A stretch of DNA of 64,000 nt from Bacillota bacterium (GTDB lineage Bacteria; Bacillota; Syntrophomonadia; Syntrophomonadales; Syntrophomonadaceae), in contig JAEWZB010000020.1 of NCBI GenBank assembly GCA_023395515.1, positions 1 to 64,000 of the forward strand, read 5' to 3'. Shown one piece after another: positions 1 to 7,197 of the stretch (position 1 is its first letter; every line of letters begins with the position of its first letter). The translations under genes and the position numbers were made by a program. The notes under the pieces were generated by a model. It did not search any database. It was not told where the DNA came from and worked only from the letters and a program-made list of their open reading frames with translations.

Positions 1-171
1 ATAAACTTTGAAGAGCGTGATTTTTCCTTGGTGACCATACCGTTGCTTACCTTGGTGGGTATAATGACCATTCTAATTACGATTATTTTGTCCATCGTTC
101 TTTATATCCGCAGTCTGCAAAAACGGCTGGCCGATATAGAGAGGATGCAAAATAATAAAACTCCCCAGTAA
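1..171 (+). CDS. C-terminal end of a single-helix membrane protein (partial)
   Basis: An open frame runs in from the left edge and stops at TAA 169-171, giving 56 visible residues. They hold one strongly hydrophobic segment (roughly residues 11-40), followed by a short basic, charged tail (SLQKRLADIERMQNNK) that is probably cytoplasmic. The family cannot be recognised from this tail. It is followed after 35 bases by the small secreted protein at 207 and may be in the same transcript. The true start lies outside the window. Confidence 0.6.
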   Translation: MNFEERDFSLVTIPLLTLVGIMTILITIILSIVLYIRSLQKRLADIERMQNNKTPQ

Positions 172-206
172 ATTCGCATTCTTATGCAATGAAAGGAGGT
201 GAACAA

Positions 207-677
207 ATGAGAAAGGTTATAGCCATTCTTTTAGCCCTGGGTATTATGATAGTAGGCACCGGATTAGTACACGCTGCTACTTTAGAGGTTAATGTCGGCG
301 TTCAATCTGATTTATCAATGGGTCTTGATAAGGCATCTTTGACCTATACTAACGTAAAACCTGGGGTGGCTTCAGAAAAGCAAACTGTTACAGCTACGAC
401 TACCGGCGGTAGCTCTTACCAGCTTACCTTGACAGGTGCAACCTTTAATACCACTGGGGGAACAGCACCGGCTAATGCTTTACAGTTCAAGGACTCAGGG
501 CTTCCTGATACTTCTTTTAAGGGAGCTTCAGCTTCAGCTCAGAACATTTTAAGTGTAGCCGGCAACGCTACTTCAGATGGTGATGAGAAGTCTTTTGACC
601 TGCGGGTTCTTTTCCCTCTCGGTTCCAAAGACGGAAATTATGCTACAACGATAACTATCACAGCAGCTCCCCAGTAA
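207..677 (+). CDS. Small secreted beta-rich protein of unknown function
   Basis: A 156-residue protein with a clear Sec signal peptide: basic MRKV, a hydrophobic core to about residue 21, and a VHA-A cleavage site. The mature part is rich in Thr, Ser, Gly, Val and Ala, has no Cys, and alternates like a beta-sandwich, resembling WxL- or pilin-like surface proteins without a diagnostic motif. The start at 207 is chosen because AAAGGAGGTGA at 192-202 sits five bases before it; an in-frame ATG at 189 precedes that site. Function is unknown; I infer an exported or wall-associated protein. Confidence 0.75.
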   Translation: MRKVIAILLALGIMIVGTGLVHAATLEVNVGVQSDLSMGLDKASLTYTNVKPGVASEKQTVTATTTGGSSYQLTLTGATFNTTGGTAPANALQFKDSGLPDTSFKGASASAQNILSVAGNATSDGDEKSFDLRVLFPLGSKDGNYATTITITAAPQ

Positions 678-1153
678 AAGACTCCATCACCTTAAACTAT
701 TTTATCAGACATAGCACCATTTGAGGCACGTTTACCGTAAAAAACTTAATTAATGGCTTTTCTTCAATCCTAAATGTCAGGTCTCATATTATTAATATTG
801 CCCACGATATTAGGTGGCGGTGCTGTCACACTGCGGGTAAGCTCCAATTAAGTTCGGTAATGTTGGCTTATATTATATAAATCAAAAAATATATGCCAAC
901 TCAACTTCTGCAAAGCATATAATTTAAAAACCCGCATTATCTAATGATAATGCGGGTTTTGTTAAATAACTTTCGCAATTTTTGCGAATTAACCGCTTAA
1001 TATTTTTATCTAACAAGTACTTGTATTTTCCCTTAATTCCATCTTTCGCTTCGACGCAATTTTAATAGATTCTTTAATTCCAGCTAATAGTTTCCCATAG
1101 CTTGCAAAGGAAATTATATCCCCTTTTATATTCCAATCACAATATATAGTCTA
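678..1153. other. Intergenic region between convergent genes
   Basis: No supportable gene. It contains the terminator at 927-960 and a second weaker hairpin near 862-900 (GTTGGC paired with GCCAAC, flanked by TATAT-rich sequence). The rest, including 961-1153 beyond the terminator, is AT-rich with no recognisable RNA or coding signal. Confidence 0.5.
927..960. terminator. Bidirectional rho-independent terminator
   Basis: A perfect 14-bp stem (AAAACCCGCATTAT at 927-940 with its complement at 947-960) around a six-base loop. The A-run on one side and T-run on the other suit termination in both directions between the convergent secreted-protein gene and the phosphatase gene at 1154. Confidence 0.85.
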
Positions 1154-2998
1154 TTATTTTATTCTGAAACCAATTAAGGTCATATCATCTCTAATTTCCT
1201 CATGCTGACGGTAATATTGCAAATGCTCTTTTAGCATCTGAATTTGTTCAATTAGCGGTTGTTGACTAAAACTAGCAATCAATTCAGTTAAACGTTTCCT
1301 TCCAAACAGTTGTTTAGTGACTCCCCCCATTTGATCAGTAACACCATCAGTAAACAAATAAAAGTTCATATCTGGTTCCACCGCAATTTCAGAAACGGTA
1401 AATATATTTTTGGGGCGCAGGGTTCTATATCCTAAGTAAGCCCTATCTCCTTTAATTAGGGATACACTATCTTCTTTTACATAAACTAGCGGCAGGTTAG
1501 CTCCCGCGAATGACAATAGTTTGGTTAAGGGGTCATAGACACAAACTGCCGCATCCAGCCCATCATCAGTAAGTGAATCCGGGTCATTTTGGCGAAGTCT
1601 GTCCCGCATGGCCCGATCGATTTCCGTCAAAATTTGTCCCGGGTCTGTCGCTCCACCTTCATGCAGAATAAAATCCAGACTGGCACTTAAAACCATAGTT
1701 ACCATAGCACCCGGCACTCCGTGACCGGTACAGTCTGCCACCAATATAATAACCTTTCCGTTAATCCGGCCTAACCAATAATAGTCACCCCCTACCACAT
1801 TCAATGGTTCCCATAATACTGCCAGCTCCGCTACATCTCCACTTACGGCTTGCACATCCGGCAACAAAGCCCTTTGAATGTTACGGGCATACTGCACGCT
1901 TTCAACTAGTAAATTATTAGTCTTTTCCAATTCAGTATGGGTCGCATTAAGCTCGGCCAAAGCTGTTTCCAAACGACGGTTAGCCAAGGAAATCCACACC
2001 GCAGCTATAGTAATAACTAGTAAAAGTAAAACTGAAACTACCATAACTGGCCAATACTTCCTAACCACATCAACTAGCTTAATTTCTCCCAAATGCTGAT
2101 AAGGCCCCATCTTTAATTCACGAAAGAGCTCATGAGCAGAAGTATAGTCTTCAGGTATAGTCCAGCCGCCGCTTTGGACGGCTTTAGCAGCATAGAAATC
2201 TTCGGGTAAAGTCAGAAGGGCAATTGCTACCTTGCGGGCAGTTAAGGTGTCCATATGTGCAGCTTTGGCAAAAGGCCACTCCGGATAAAGCCTGGTACTG
2301 TGAATAAAGGGAAAGTCCGGCGTATGCTGTTCATTTATAATCCGAATACGCTTAAAATCAAGTTTCCCCATTTCGGCCATGCGCTCCAGGGTATCAGTGC
2401 GTACTGCCCCAATATCAGCCTGGCCTTTTAAGACAGCTAAAACTACTTCCTCGTGGTTTCCAGCCGATTTAAGTTCTGCAAACTCACTAGGGTCAACTCC
2501 TTGAGCTTTTATTTCCCGTAGCTGCATGAGCCATCCCCCAAATGACTTCTCATCCGCCACTAGCATTTTATGACCGGGAAAATCCTGTATAGTATTAATA
2601 TCCTCCCGATCAGAAGATACAAATAATACCCCGCCAAATTTCGTGTAAAAACCTCCGGTACCTTCATTGCGAAAGGTAGCTATACGGGAAACTCCATAGA
2701 AATATTCCAATTCAATATATTGCCCCGTATTGGTTATTATGAAATCAACTTCTCCCGCCTCTACTGCCGGATATAGCTCTTCAAACCCTAAAGGCACTAA
2801 AACGAATTGATGTTCGGGAATTTCTTTGCCTAAATAATACATCAGCGGCTGCCAGGCATTTACTGCTACTGATTTTCCTTTATTAGCCAAAACACCGATG
2901 CGCACTTCTGTAGTGCCCGCCTCTGCGGTGCTTAGCTTTAATACTAAGAATACCAGTATACTTAAAATTAATGTGGCACCCCCAAGTCTGCGCAGCAT
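1154..2998 (-). CDS. PhnD-type sensor / SpoIIE-type PP2C serine phosphatase (SiaA-like)
   Basis: 614 residues. A signal or anchor helix (1-27) leads into a periplasmic-binding-protein-like domain of the phosphonate PhnD type (about 30-295), a transmembrane helix (about 317-338), a short coiled coil (340-365) and a SpoIIE/PP2C domain (about 385-614). The PP2C metal motifs are visible: GGDYYW near 403, ADCTGHGVPGA near 421, FTDGVTD and the terminal RDDMTLIGF. It is the last gene of an operon with SiaB-, SiaC- and SiaD-like genes, so the inferred role is to dephosphorylate the SiaC phosphoprotein in response to an extracytoplasmic ligand. Known SiaA proteins use other input domains, so the PhnD-like sensor is unusual. 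GGAGAAGGTG precedes the ATG. Confidence 0.85.
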   Translation of the reverse strand: MLRRLGGATLILSILVFLVLKLSTAEAGTTEVRIGVLANKGKSVAVNAWQPLMYYLGKEIPEHQFVLVPLGFEELYPAVEAGEVDFIITNTGQYIELEYFYGVSRIATFRNEGTGGFYTKFGGVLFVSSDREDINTIQDFPGHKMLVADEKSFGGWLMQLREIKAQGVDPSEFAELKSAGNHEEVVLAVLKGQADIGAVRTDTLERMAEMGKLDFKRIRIINEQHTPDFPFIHSTRLYPEWPFAKAAHMDTLTARKVAIALLTLPEDFYAAKAVQSGGWTIPEDYTSAHELFRELKMGPYQHLGEIKLVDVVRKYWPVMVVSVLLLLVITIAAVWISLANRRLETALAELNATHTELEKTNNLLVESVQYARNIQRALLPDVQAVSGDVAELAVLWEPLNVVGGDYYWLGRINGKVIILVADCTGHGVPGAMVTMVLSASLDFILHEGGATDPGQILTEIDRAMRDRLRQNDPDSLTDDGLDAAVCVYDPLTKLLSFAGANLPLVYVKEDSVSLIKGDRAYLGYRTLRPKNIFTVSEIAVEPDMNFYLFTDGVTDQMGGVTKQLFGRKRLTELIASFSQQPLIEQIQMLKEHLQYYRQHEEIRDDMTLIGFRIK

Positions 2999-3024
2999 AT
3001 AACGTTCACCTTCTCCAAATCGCC

Positions 3025-3831
3025 TTAAGCAATTTCCACCCGGTTGCGGCCATTTTGCTTGGCCAGATACATTGCTTCATCTGTTCGTATTAACAAGTGG
3101 TCACTGGACTCTCCTAGCTCAAGCTCCGCCAGCCCGATACTTACGGTGATATTAAACTTCTCCCCCGGTATAATAATTTCCCGATTTTTCACAGCAGTGC
3201 GTAAGCGTTCAGCTACAATCGCCGCTTCTTGGCTTGATGTTTCAGGAAGCATGACTACAAATTCTTCTCCCCCCATGCGGCCAATTACATCGATATCCCG
3301 AATACTATCCTTTACAACCATAACAAAATGACAAAGCACTTGATCCCCTACCGCATGTCCATAGGTATCATTCACATTTTTGAAATGATCAATATCTAAC
3401 ATCATGAGGGATAACACGCGGTTGGTTCTATTCACCCTCCGGATTTCCCCTTCTAGAAGTTCCATAAATCTACGTCGATTATTCACTCCGGTTAGAGTAT
3501 CTGTATTAGCTAAAATACGCAAATTCTCTTCCGCTTTTTTGCGAATAAAAATTTCCGCGGCCAAATCCTCGTTAAGTACCTTCAAGTCTACGGCCTGACA
3601 TTCTAGCTGTAAAGTTTTAGCTAACAATTCTTCTTTTACTTCCCGTAAGTGCTCCTGCTGACGGTCACTTACTCTAATTAAACATTTTTGCTCCCGATAG
3701 CTGCGGCTAAAAGCATCAATAAGCTCCACCAGACACGCCTTTATTTCTTCCGGGTCAGCCGTCTCTTCATTTACTAATTCTTCCGCCCGTTTAATTATTT
3801 TATTTTCATTTTCAAAAAGGTTATATTCCAT
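3025..3831 (-). CDS. GGDEF diguanylate cyclase (SiaD-like)
   Basis: 268 residues. The N-terminal ~105 are helical, charged and coiled-coil-like; the GGDEF domain follows (about 106-268). The active loop is GGEEF at 187-191, preceded five residues upstream by RDID (178-181), which fits the allosteric I-site RxxD, so both synthesis of cyclic di-GMP and product inhibition are predicted. No transmembrane segment. Its ATG overlaps the siaC stop codon by one base (TAATG), implying translational coupling. In the Pseudomonas SiaABCD pathway, unphosphorylated SiaC binds and activates SiaD; the same is inferred here from gene order. Confidence 0.88.
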   Translation of the reverse strand: MEYNLFENENKIIKRAEELVNEETADPEEIKACLVELIDAFSRSYREQKCLIRVSDRQQEHLREVKEELLAKTLQLECQAVDLKVLNEDLAAEIFIRKKAEENLRILANTDTLTGVNNRRRFMELLEGEIRRVNRTNRVLSLMMLDIDHFKNVNDTYGHAVGDQVLCHFVMVVKDSIRDIDVIGRMGGEEFVVMLPETSSQEAAIVAERLRTAVKNREIIIPGEKFNITVSIGLAELELGESSDHLLIRTDEAMYLAKQNGRNRVEIA

Positions 3832-4214
3832 TAACCTATTCTCACCATTTCAAAACAAAGACACTTAAGATCTTCAGAAAAGTCTTCGCCAAATTCCCGC
3901 ATAGTTTCGTCATCATCATTGTAATGCCAACGAGTAACAATATTAACTCCGGCTTCAGCCGCCTCATCCATAATCTGAAAAAGATTCATCAAAGCTTTAG
4001 CACTACTACTATTGAAATAGTCCATCTTAATATCCATAAATATATCCACATCCGGCCGCATCTGTAAATAAGAACGGATGGCACCAAGGAGAGGCCCAAA
4101 AAAGGAGGGTGCATTTTCGGGGTAAGACTCCCCTTTTATACTTAGCCTTCCGGTAGTAAAATCAAAATCTATCTGCGGAGTTCTTTCAGAGGAAGGAATA
4201 ATAATGTTTTTCAT
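3831..4214 (-). CDS. siaC: SiaC-family regulatory phosphoprotein (DUF1987)
   Basis: 127 residues, full length for the family. It shows the diagnostic start (TPQIDFDF near 12-19), GESYPEN (28-34) and the phosphorylation-site region YFNSSSAK (66-73), where the Ser residues lie where the well-studied Pseudomonas protein has its phosphorylated Thr. The fold is SpoIIAA/STAS-like. It is predicted to be phosphorylated by the neighbouring SiaB-like kinase, dephosphorylated by the SpoIIE-type phosphatase, and to control the GGDEF enzyme. GAGGTGAATT lies before the ATG. Confidence 0.88.
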   Translation of the reverse strand: MKNIIIPSSERTPQIDFDFTTGRLSIKGESYPENAPSFFGPLLGAIRSYLQMRPDVDIFMDIKMDYFNSSSAKALMNLFQIMDEAAEAGVNIVTRWHYNDDDETMREFGEDFSEDLKCLCFEMVRIG

Positions 4215-4231
4215 ACTAATTCACCTCACTC

Positions 4232-4786
4232 TTAAATATAGGACTTGATGCAAAAAAAAGATTTATCCGCATCAATTTCTAAAAAGTCAAACTCAATCGG
4301 CCCCGAAGACCGGCGGGCAATTTCAATTAGACCTAGGTTGGCTCCTTTACTAGAGCTATCCGTTCCTTCTCTTAGCTTTTCGCGATAGTAAACCCGCAGT
4401 TCATCTTTACCTAATTTCCGAATAACTTCCAAGCGTCCCCGTAAATCCATAGCATCACTGTTAGAAACCGTATTGCCACACCCTACATAGAACTGTTCGT
4501 CTTTAGAACCAACCATTACAATTCCCGATCTTAGTTCCAGGATTTTATTCTCTGCAACACCGGATGTGTGCTCAGCAGAATAGCGGATAATATTTTGTAC
4601 TTGCTCCATAAACACCGAAAATACTCGCTTAATCGTATTGGTATCCATTTCTTCCAGTACCAGCCTTTTTTTCAGGGCATCCCCTAAAGCAAACAAGATT
4701 TCTTCTGAAAGCAATCCGGAGAAAGAAAAGATAACTCCCTCCTCATCGTAATTCTGTTTATATTGATAATATTTTTGGGCCAACAT
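4232..4786 (-). CDS. siaB: SiaB-family protein kinase (DUF6272, HATPase-like)
   Basis: 184 residues from the chosen ATG at 4786, preceded by AGGGGGGAC. The frame is open for 24 more codons upstream to an ATG at 4858, but those residues look unlike the family. An N-box-like element FMEQVQNIIRYS and a glycine-containing GANLGLIEIARRS segment fit the GHKL ATP-binding fold of SiaB kinases, relatives of SpoIIAB. It is predicted to phosphorylate the SiaC-like protein, whose gene starts 17 bases downstream. First gene of the four-gene minus-strand operon. Confidence 0.82.
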   Translation of the reverse strand: MLAQKYYQYKQNYDEEGVIFSFSGLLSEEILFALGDALKKRLVLEEMDTNTIKRVFSVFMEQVQNIIRYSAEHTSGVAENKILELRSGIVMVGSKDEQFYVGCGNTVSNSDAMDLRGRLEVIRKLGKDELRVYYREKLREGTDSSSKGANLGLIEIARRSSGPIEFDFLEIDADKSFFCIKSYI

Positions 4787-4981
4787 TAAAAGTCCCCCCT
4801 TTATATTGGCAAGTATTTTTGCCATCAAAATAGCGTAATAGTATTGTTCAATTCTCAATTCAAATAATCCTTTATTTAACTTTTTAGGATAATAATCAAA
4901 ATGAAACCGGATATTTTATGCTACTGCTTAGCATGATAATATATAATATAATGTTGATAATGAATGGGAGGAAGAATTTAT

Positions 4982-5881
4982 ATGTACGACAATATCATTG
5001 ATACTATTGGACACACTCCACTAGTGAAAATAAATAAATTAAACCCTAAGCCGCATATTCCGCTTTACGCTAAACTGGAGGGCTTTAACCCCACCGGCAG
5101 CATCAAGGACCGTATTGCCATGAAAATGATTGAACAGGCAGAAGACAGCGGGGCTCTGATTAAAGGTAAAACTATAATCGAACCTACCTCCGGTAATACC
5201 GGAATCAGCCTGGCCATGATTGGCGCCCTAAAAGGTTATGCAGTGGAAATAGTTATGAGTAAAGCAGTTTCAGTTGAACGCCGCCAGATGATTGAGGCTT
5301 TCGGAGCTATGATTACTCTTACCGATGCCTCCCAAGGCACGGACGGAGCTATCAGGAAAGCCCATGAACTTTGCCGCAGCTATCCTGATAAATACTTTAT
5401 GCCCAACCAGTTTTCCAATGAATATAACAAACTGGCCCATTATGAGACGACTGCCCATGAAATATGGGAAGACACCGGAGGCCAGGTTACTCATTTTGTT
5501 TCCGCTTTGGGCACTTCAGGAACTATCATGGGAGTCGGGATGGGCTTAAAATCCAAAAATGCCTCTATCCAAATAGTTGAGGCACATCCTGTAATAGGCC
5601 ATTACATTCAAGGCCTCAAAAACATGCAAGAAGCTATCGTCCCGGAAATCTATAATCCTGCCCAAGTTGACCGGAAGGTTATGATTGAATCCGAAGCTGC
5701 TTTTGCCATGGCCCGGACTGTGGTAGCCCAGGAAGGTATTTTTGTAGGAATGAGCAGCGGAGCCGCTCTGCTGGCTGCCCTGGAATGTATCAAAGATATC
5801 GAACAAGGATTTGTGGTGGTACTTTTCCCTGACCGGGGAGAAAAATATTTGAGCACGGGGTTATTCAATCCGGGCAACTGA
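4982..5881 (+). CDS. cysK: Cysteine synthase (O-acetylserine sulfhydrylase)
   Basis: 299 residues. A PLP-dependent fold-type II enzyme that makes cysteine from O-acetylserine and sulfide. The Schiff-base Lys is in NPTGSIKDR (Lys42), the substrate loop is TSGNTG, the PLP phosphate loop is GTSGT, and MSSGAAL is the C-terminal cofactor-contact motif. Start 4982 is chosen because GGGAGG at 4967-4972 precedes it; the frame opens upstream at 4964 inside that site. It is divergent from siaB and stands alone. An imperfect palindrome (ATGCTAC TGC TTAGCAT, 4918-4934) lies in the promoter region. Confidence 0.92.
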   Translation: MYDNIIDTIGHTPLVKINKLNPKPHIPLYAKLEGFNPTGSIKDRIAMKMIEQAEDSGALIKGKTIIEPTSGNTGISLAMIGALKGYAVEIVMSKAVSVERRQMIEAFGAMITLTDASQGTDGAIRKAHELCRSYPDKYFMPNQFSNEYNKLAHYETTAHEIWEDTGGQVTHFVSALGTSGTIMGVGMGLKSKNASIQIVEAHPVIGHYIQGLKNMQEAIVPEIYNPAQVDRKVMIESEAAFAMARTVVAQEGIFVGMSSGAALLAALECIKDIEQGFVVVLFPDRGEKYLSTGLFNPGN

Positions 5882-5892
5882 TATTTTTATAA

Positions 5893-6000
5893 GTTGTAAA
5901 CTAGTATTACCAAGACCAAGCGCTGGCACTAGAAAACAATTCCATATCAAGCTCCACCCAATGGTGGCTGCCCAGTATCTGGATGATATCAAAAATTTGC
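5893..6000 (+). pseudogene. Decayed fragment of a DUF3298-type gene
   Basis: About 105 bases here align clearly with 14489-14597 inside the intact DUF3298 gene at 14360. Shared blocks include GCTGGCACTA, CAAGCTC, CAGTATCTGGATGAT and TCAAAAA. A single-base deletion in the middle shifts the frame, and neither end of the gene is present. It is a relic of a second copy, left between cysK and its terminator. Confidence 0.75.
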
Positions 6001-6027
6001 CACGGGGAAAAGGGTAGTGATAAAGTT

Positions 6028-6060
6028 AAAGGCAGTTAGGAAAAAACCCAACTGCCTTTT
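6028..6060. terminator. Terminator between cysK and the peroxiredoxin gene
   Basis: Stem AAAGGCAGTTAGG (6028-6040) pairs with CCCAACTGCCTTT with one mismatch, around a six-A loop. A T-run on the plus side and an A-run on the other make it usable for both convergent genes. Confidence 0.8.
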
Positions 6061-6071
6061 AATATTTACCT

Positions 6072-6791
6072 TTAGTCTTCGAAAGCCTCGCTTACTTTCC
6101 ACACCTTCCAAACATTACCTACTAAATCCGGGTTAGGCTTCAGGGTTGATTTGCCCGGTTTCCAGCCAGCCGGAGTAGCCTCAGTTCCTTGCGAATTACG
6201 CACTAATTGGAAAGCTTTAATCTGTCTGATAGTTTCACTTATATTCCTGCCTACAGAAGGAGTCAAAACTTCGAAACCTTGAATAATTCCATCCGGGTCA
6301 ATAATGAAACGGCCTCTGGTTTCTACCCCGCTATCTTCATCATAAATTCCATACATTTTGCCAATACTGCCATCTTGGTCGGAGAGCATGGGGAAGGGTA
6401 TATCTTTGTCAACCATTTTAGATATCTCGTGGTCATTCCACATTTTATGTACATAAATACTATCTACACTGACGGAAAGAACTTCTACGCCTAATTCTTG
6501 TAATTCTTGATGCTTTTCAGCAACTGCTGAAACTTCCGTTGCTCATACAAATGTAAAATCACCCGGATAGAAACAAACTAATACCCATTTACCAAGATAT
6601 TCTGATAAACTAAAATTCATAAACATTCCCTGGAAAAATCCCGCCGCATTAAAATCGGGGGCTGGTTTACCCACTTTTACCATACTTGCTACCTCCTCTT
6701 GAGCAGGAACATGCTCAACACCAGTTTTTACCTCATTCTTTTTCTTAGCGACTGCAGGTCTTTGGCAGCCTGGTTTGAATTCTTCTGGCAT
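6072..6791 (-). CDS. prxU: Selenocysteine-containing peroxiredoxin (AhpC/TSA family, PrxU-like)
   Basis: One continuous frame of 239 codons, interrupted only by TGA at 6543-6545. The codons before and after the TGA read PGDFTFV-(UGA)-ATEVSAV; in this family the position is the peroxidatic Cys of FTFVCPTE, so UGA is read as Sec83. A hairpin typical of a bacterial SECIS follows directly. The conserved Pro and Thr of the active site are kept, and the C-terminal half (MWNDHE, FIIDPDG, PAGWKPG) is normal 2-Cys peroxiredoxin. The usual resolving Cys before PAGW is Thr. An extra basic N-terminal stretch (about 1-38) carries Cys9. Start 6791 follows AAGGAGGGA. It reduces peroxides in the cytoplasm. 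Automated calling would split it at the UGA. Confidence 0.88.
6510..6545 (-). promoter_or_regulatory. Putative bacterial SECIS element
   Basis: Immediately 3' of the UGA (minus strand) lies TTTCAGC-AGTT-GCTGAAA (6515-6532), a 7-bp stem with a four-base loop whose G is about 18 bases from the UGA. Spacing and loop suit bacterial SelB-dependent SECIS elements, which lie within the coding region just downstream of the recoded codon. Confidence 0.75.
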
Positions 6792-7059
6792 GCTCTTCCC
6801 TCCTTGACTATTTTTCGTTTCTAGCAACATTATAGCTTATTATTCCAATTAGTTATACATAAAAATTTTATAGCAAGTTCTGGCAAATTCCAAGGAAGCG
6901 ATGTACATATTATTACCTGTATGCCTGCAATTATACCGCTCTTTTCACCAGGATATAGTAGGTATAGTTAACATTGCCCTTATGGGAGAAGTCTTTACTA
7001 ATAGGCTGGAAATAAATTCGCTGCTTTACTTTCTAACTCTAGTTTTTAAAGAAATAGTT
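6792..7059. other. Intergenic region upstream of the peroxiredoxin gene
   Basis: No supported gene. On the minus strand a TATAAT lies about 40 bases before the peroxiredoxin start and could be its -10 box; no convincing -35 is visible. A 72-codon plus-strand frame at 6901-7119 has no ribosome site and no recognisable features. Confidence 0.4.
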
Positions 7060-7197
7060 TTATTCTGTGAACAATACCTCATAATTATAAATACTGGTCA
7101 AACGCCCATAATCAGTTAACTTGACCATGTTATCTGTAAATTCTATGCACTTATCCGTTTTTAGAAGCGTCATGATTTTCCTGGTAAATGTCACATC
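7060..7197 (-). pseudogene. Severed C-terminal winged-helix-like segment of the metal permease
   Basis: Past the permease stop (TGA 7198-7200) the same frame stays open for 45 codons to TAA at 7060-7062. The residues include KLTDYGRLTS, which fits the LTxxGRxxA pattern of MntR-like winged helices that end the long form of these permeases. Before the stop, IDTIQTKLH is where that form usually has a following Trp, so TGG to TGA is the simplest explanation. Confidence 0.5.

Noticed and set aside
4787..4981. Riboswitch or T-box upstream of cysK
   Set aside because: The divergent gap is too short and contains no SAM-box or T-box consensus; only a small imperfect palindrome is present.
6072..6830. 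Frameshifted or nonsense-mutated peroxiredoxin pseudogene
   Set aside because: The two parts are in the same frame, the TGA is exactly at the peroxidatic Cys position, and a SECIS-like hairpin follows, so selenocysteine is the better explanation.
6901..7119. 72-codon plus-strand frame
   Set aside because: No ribosome site, no family-like composition, and it overlaps the permease C-terminal remnant on the other strand.
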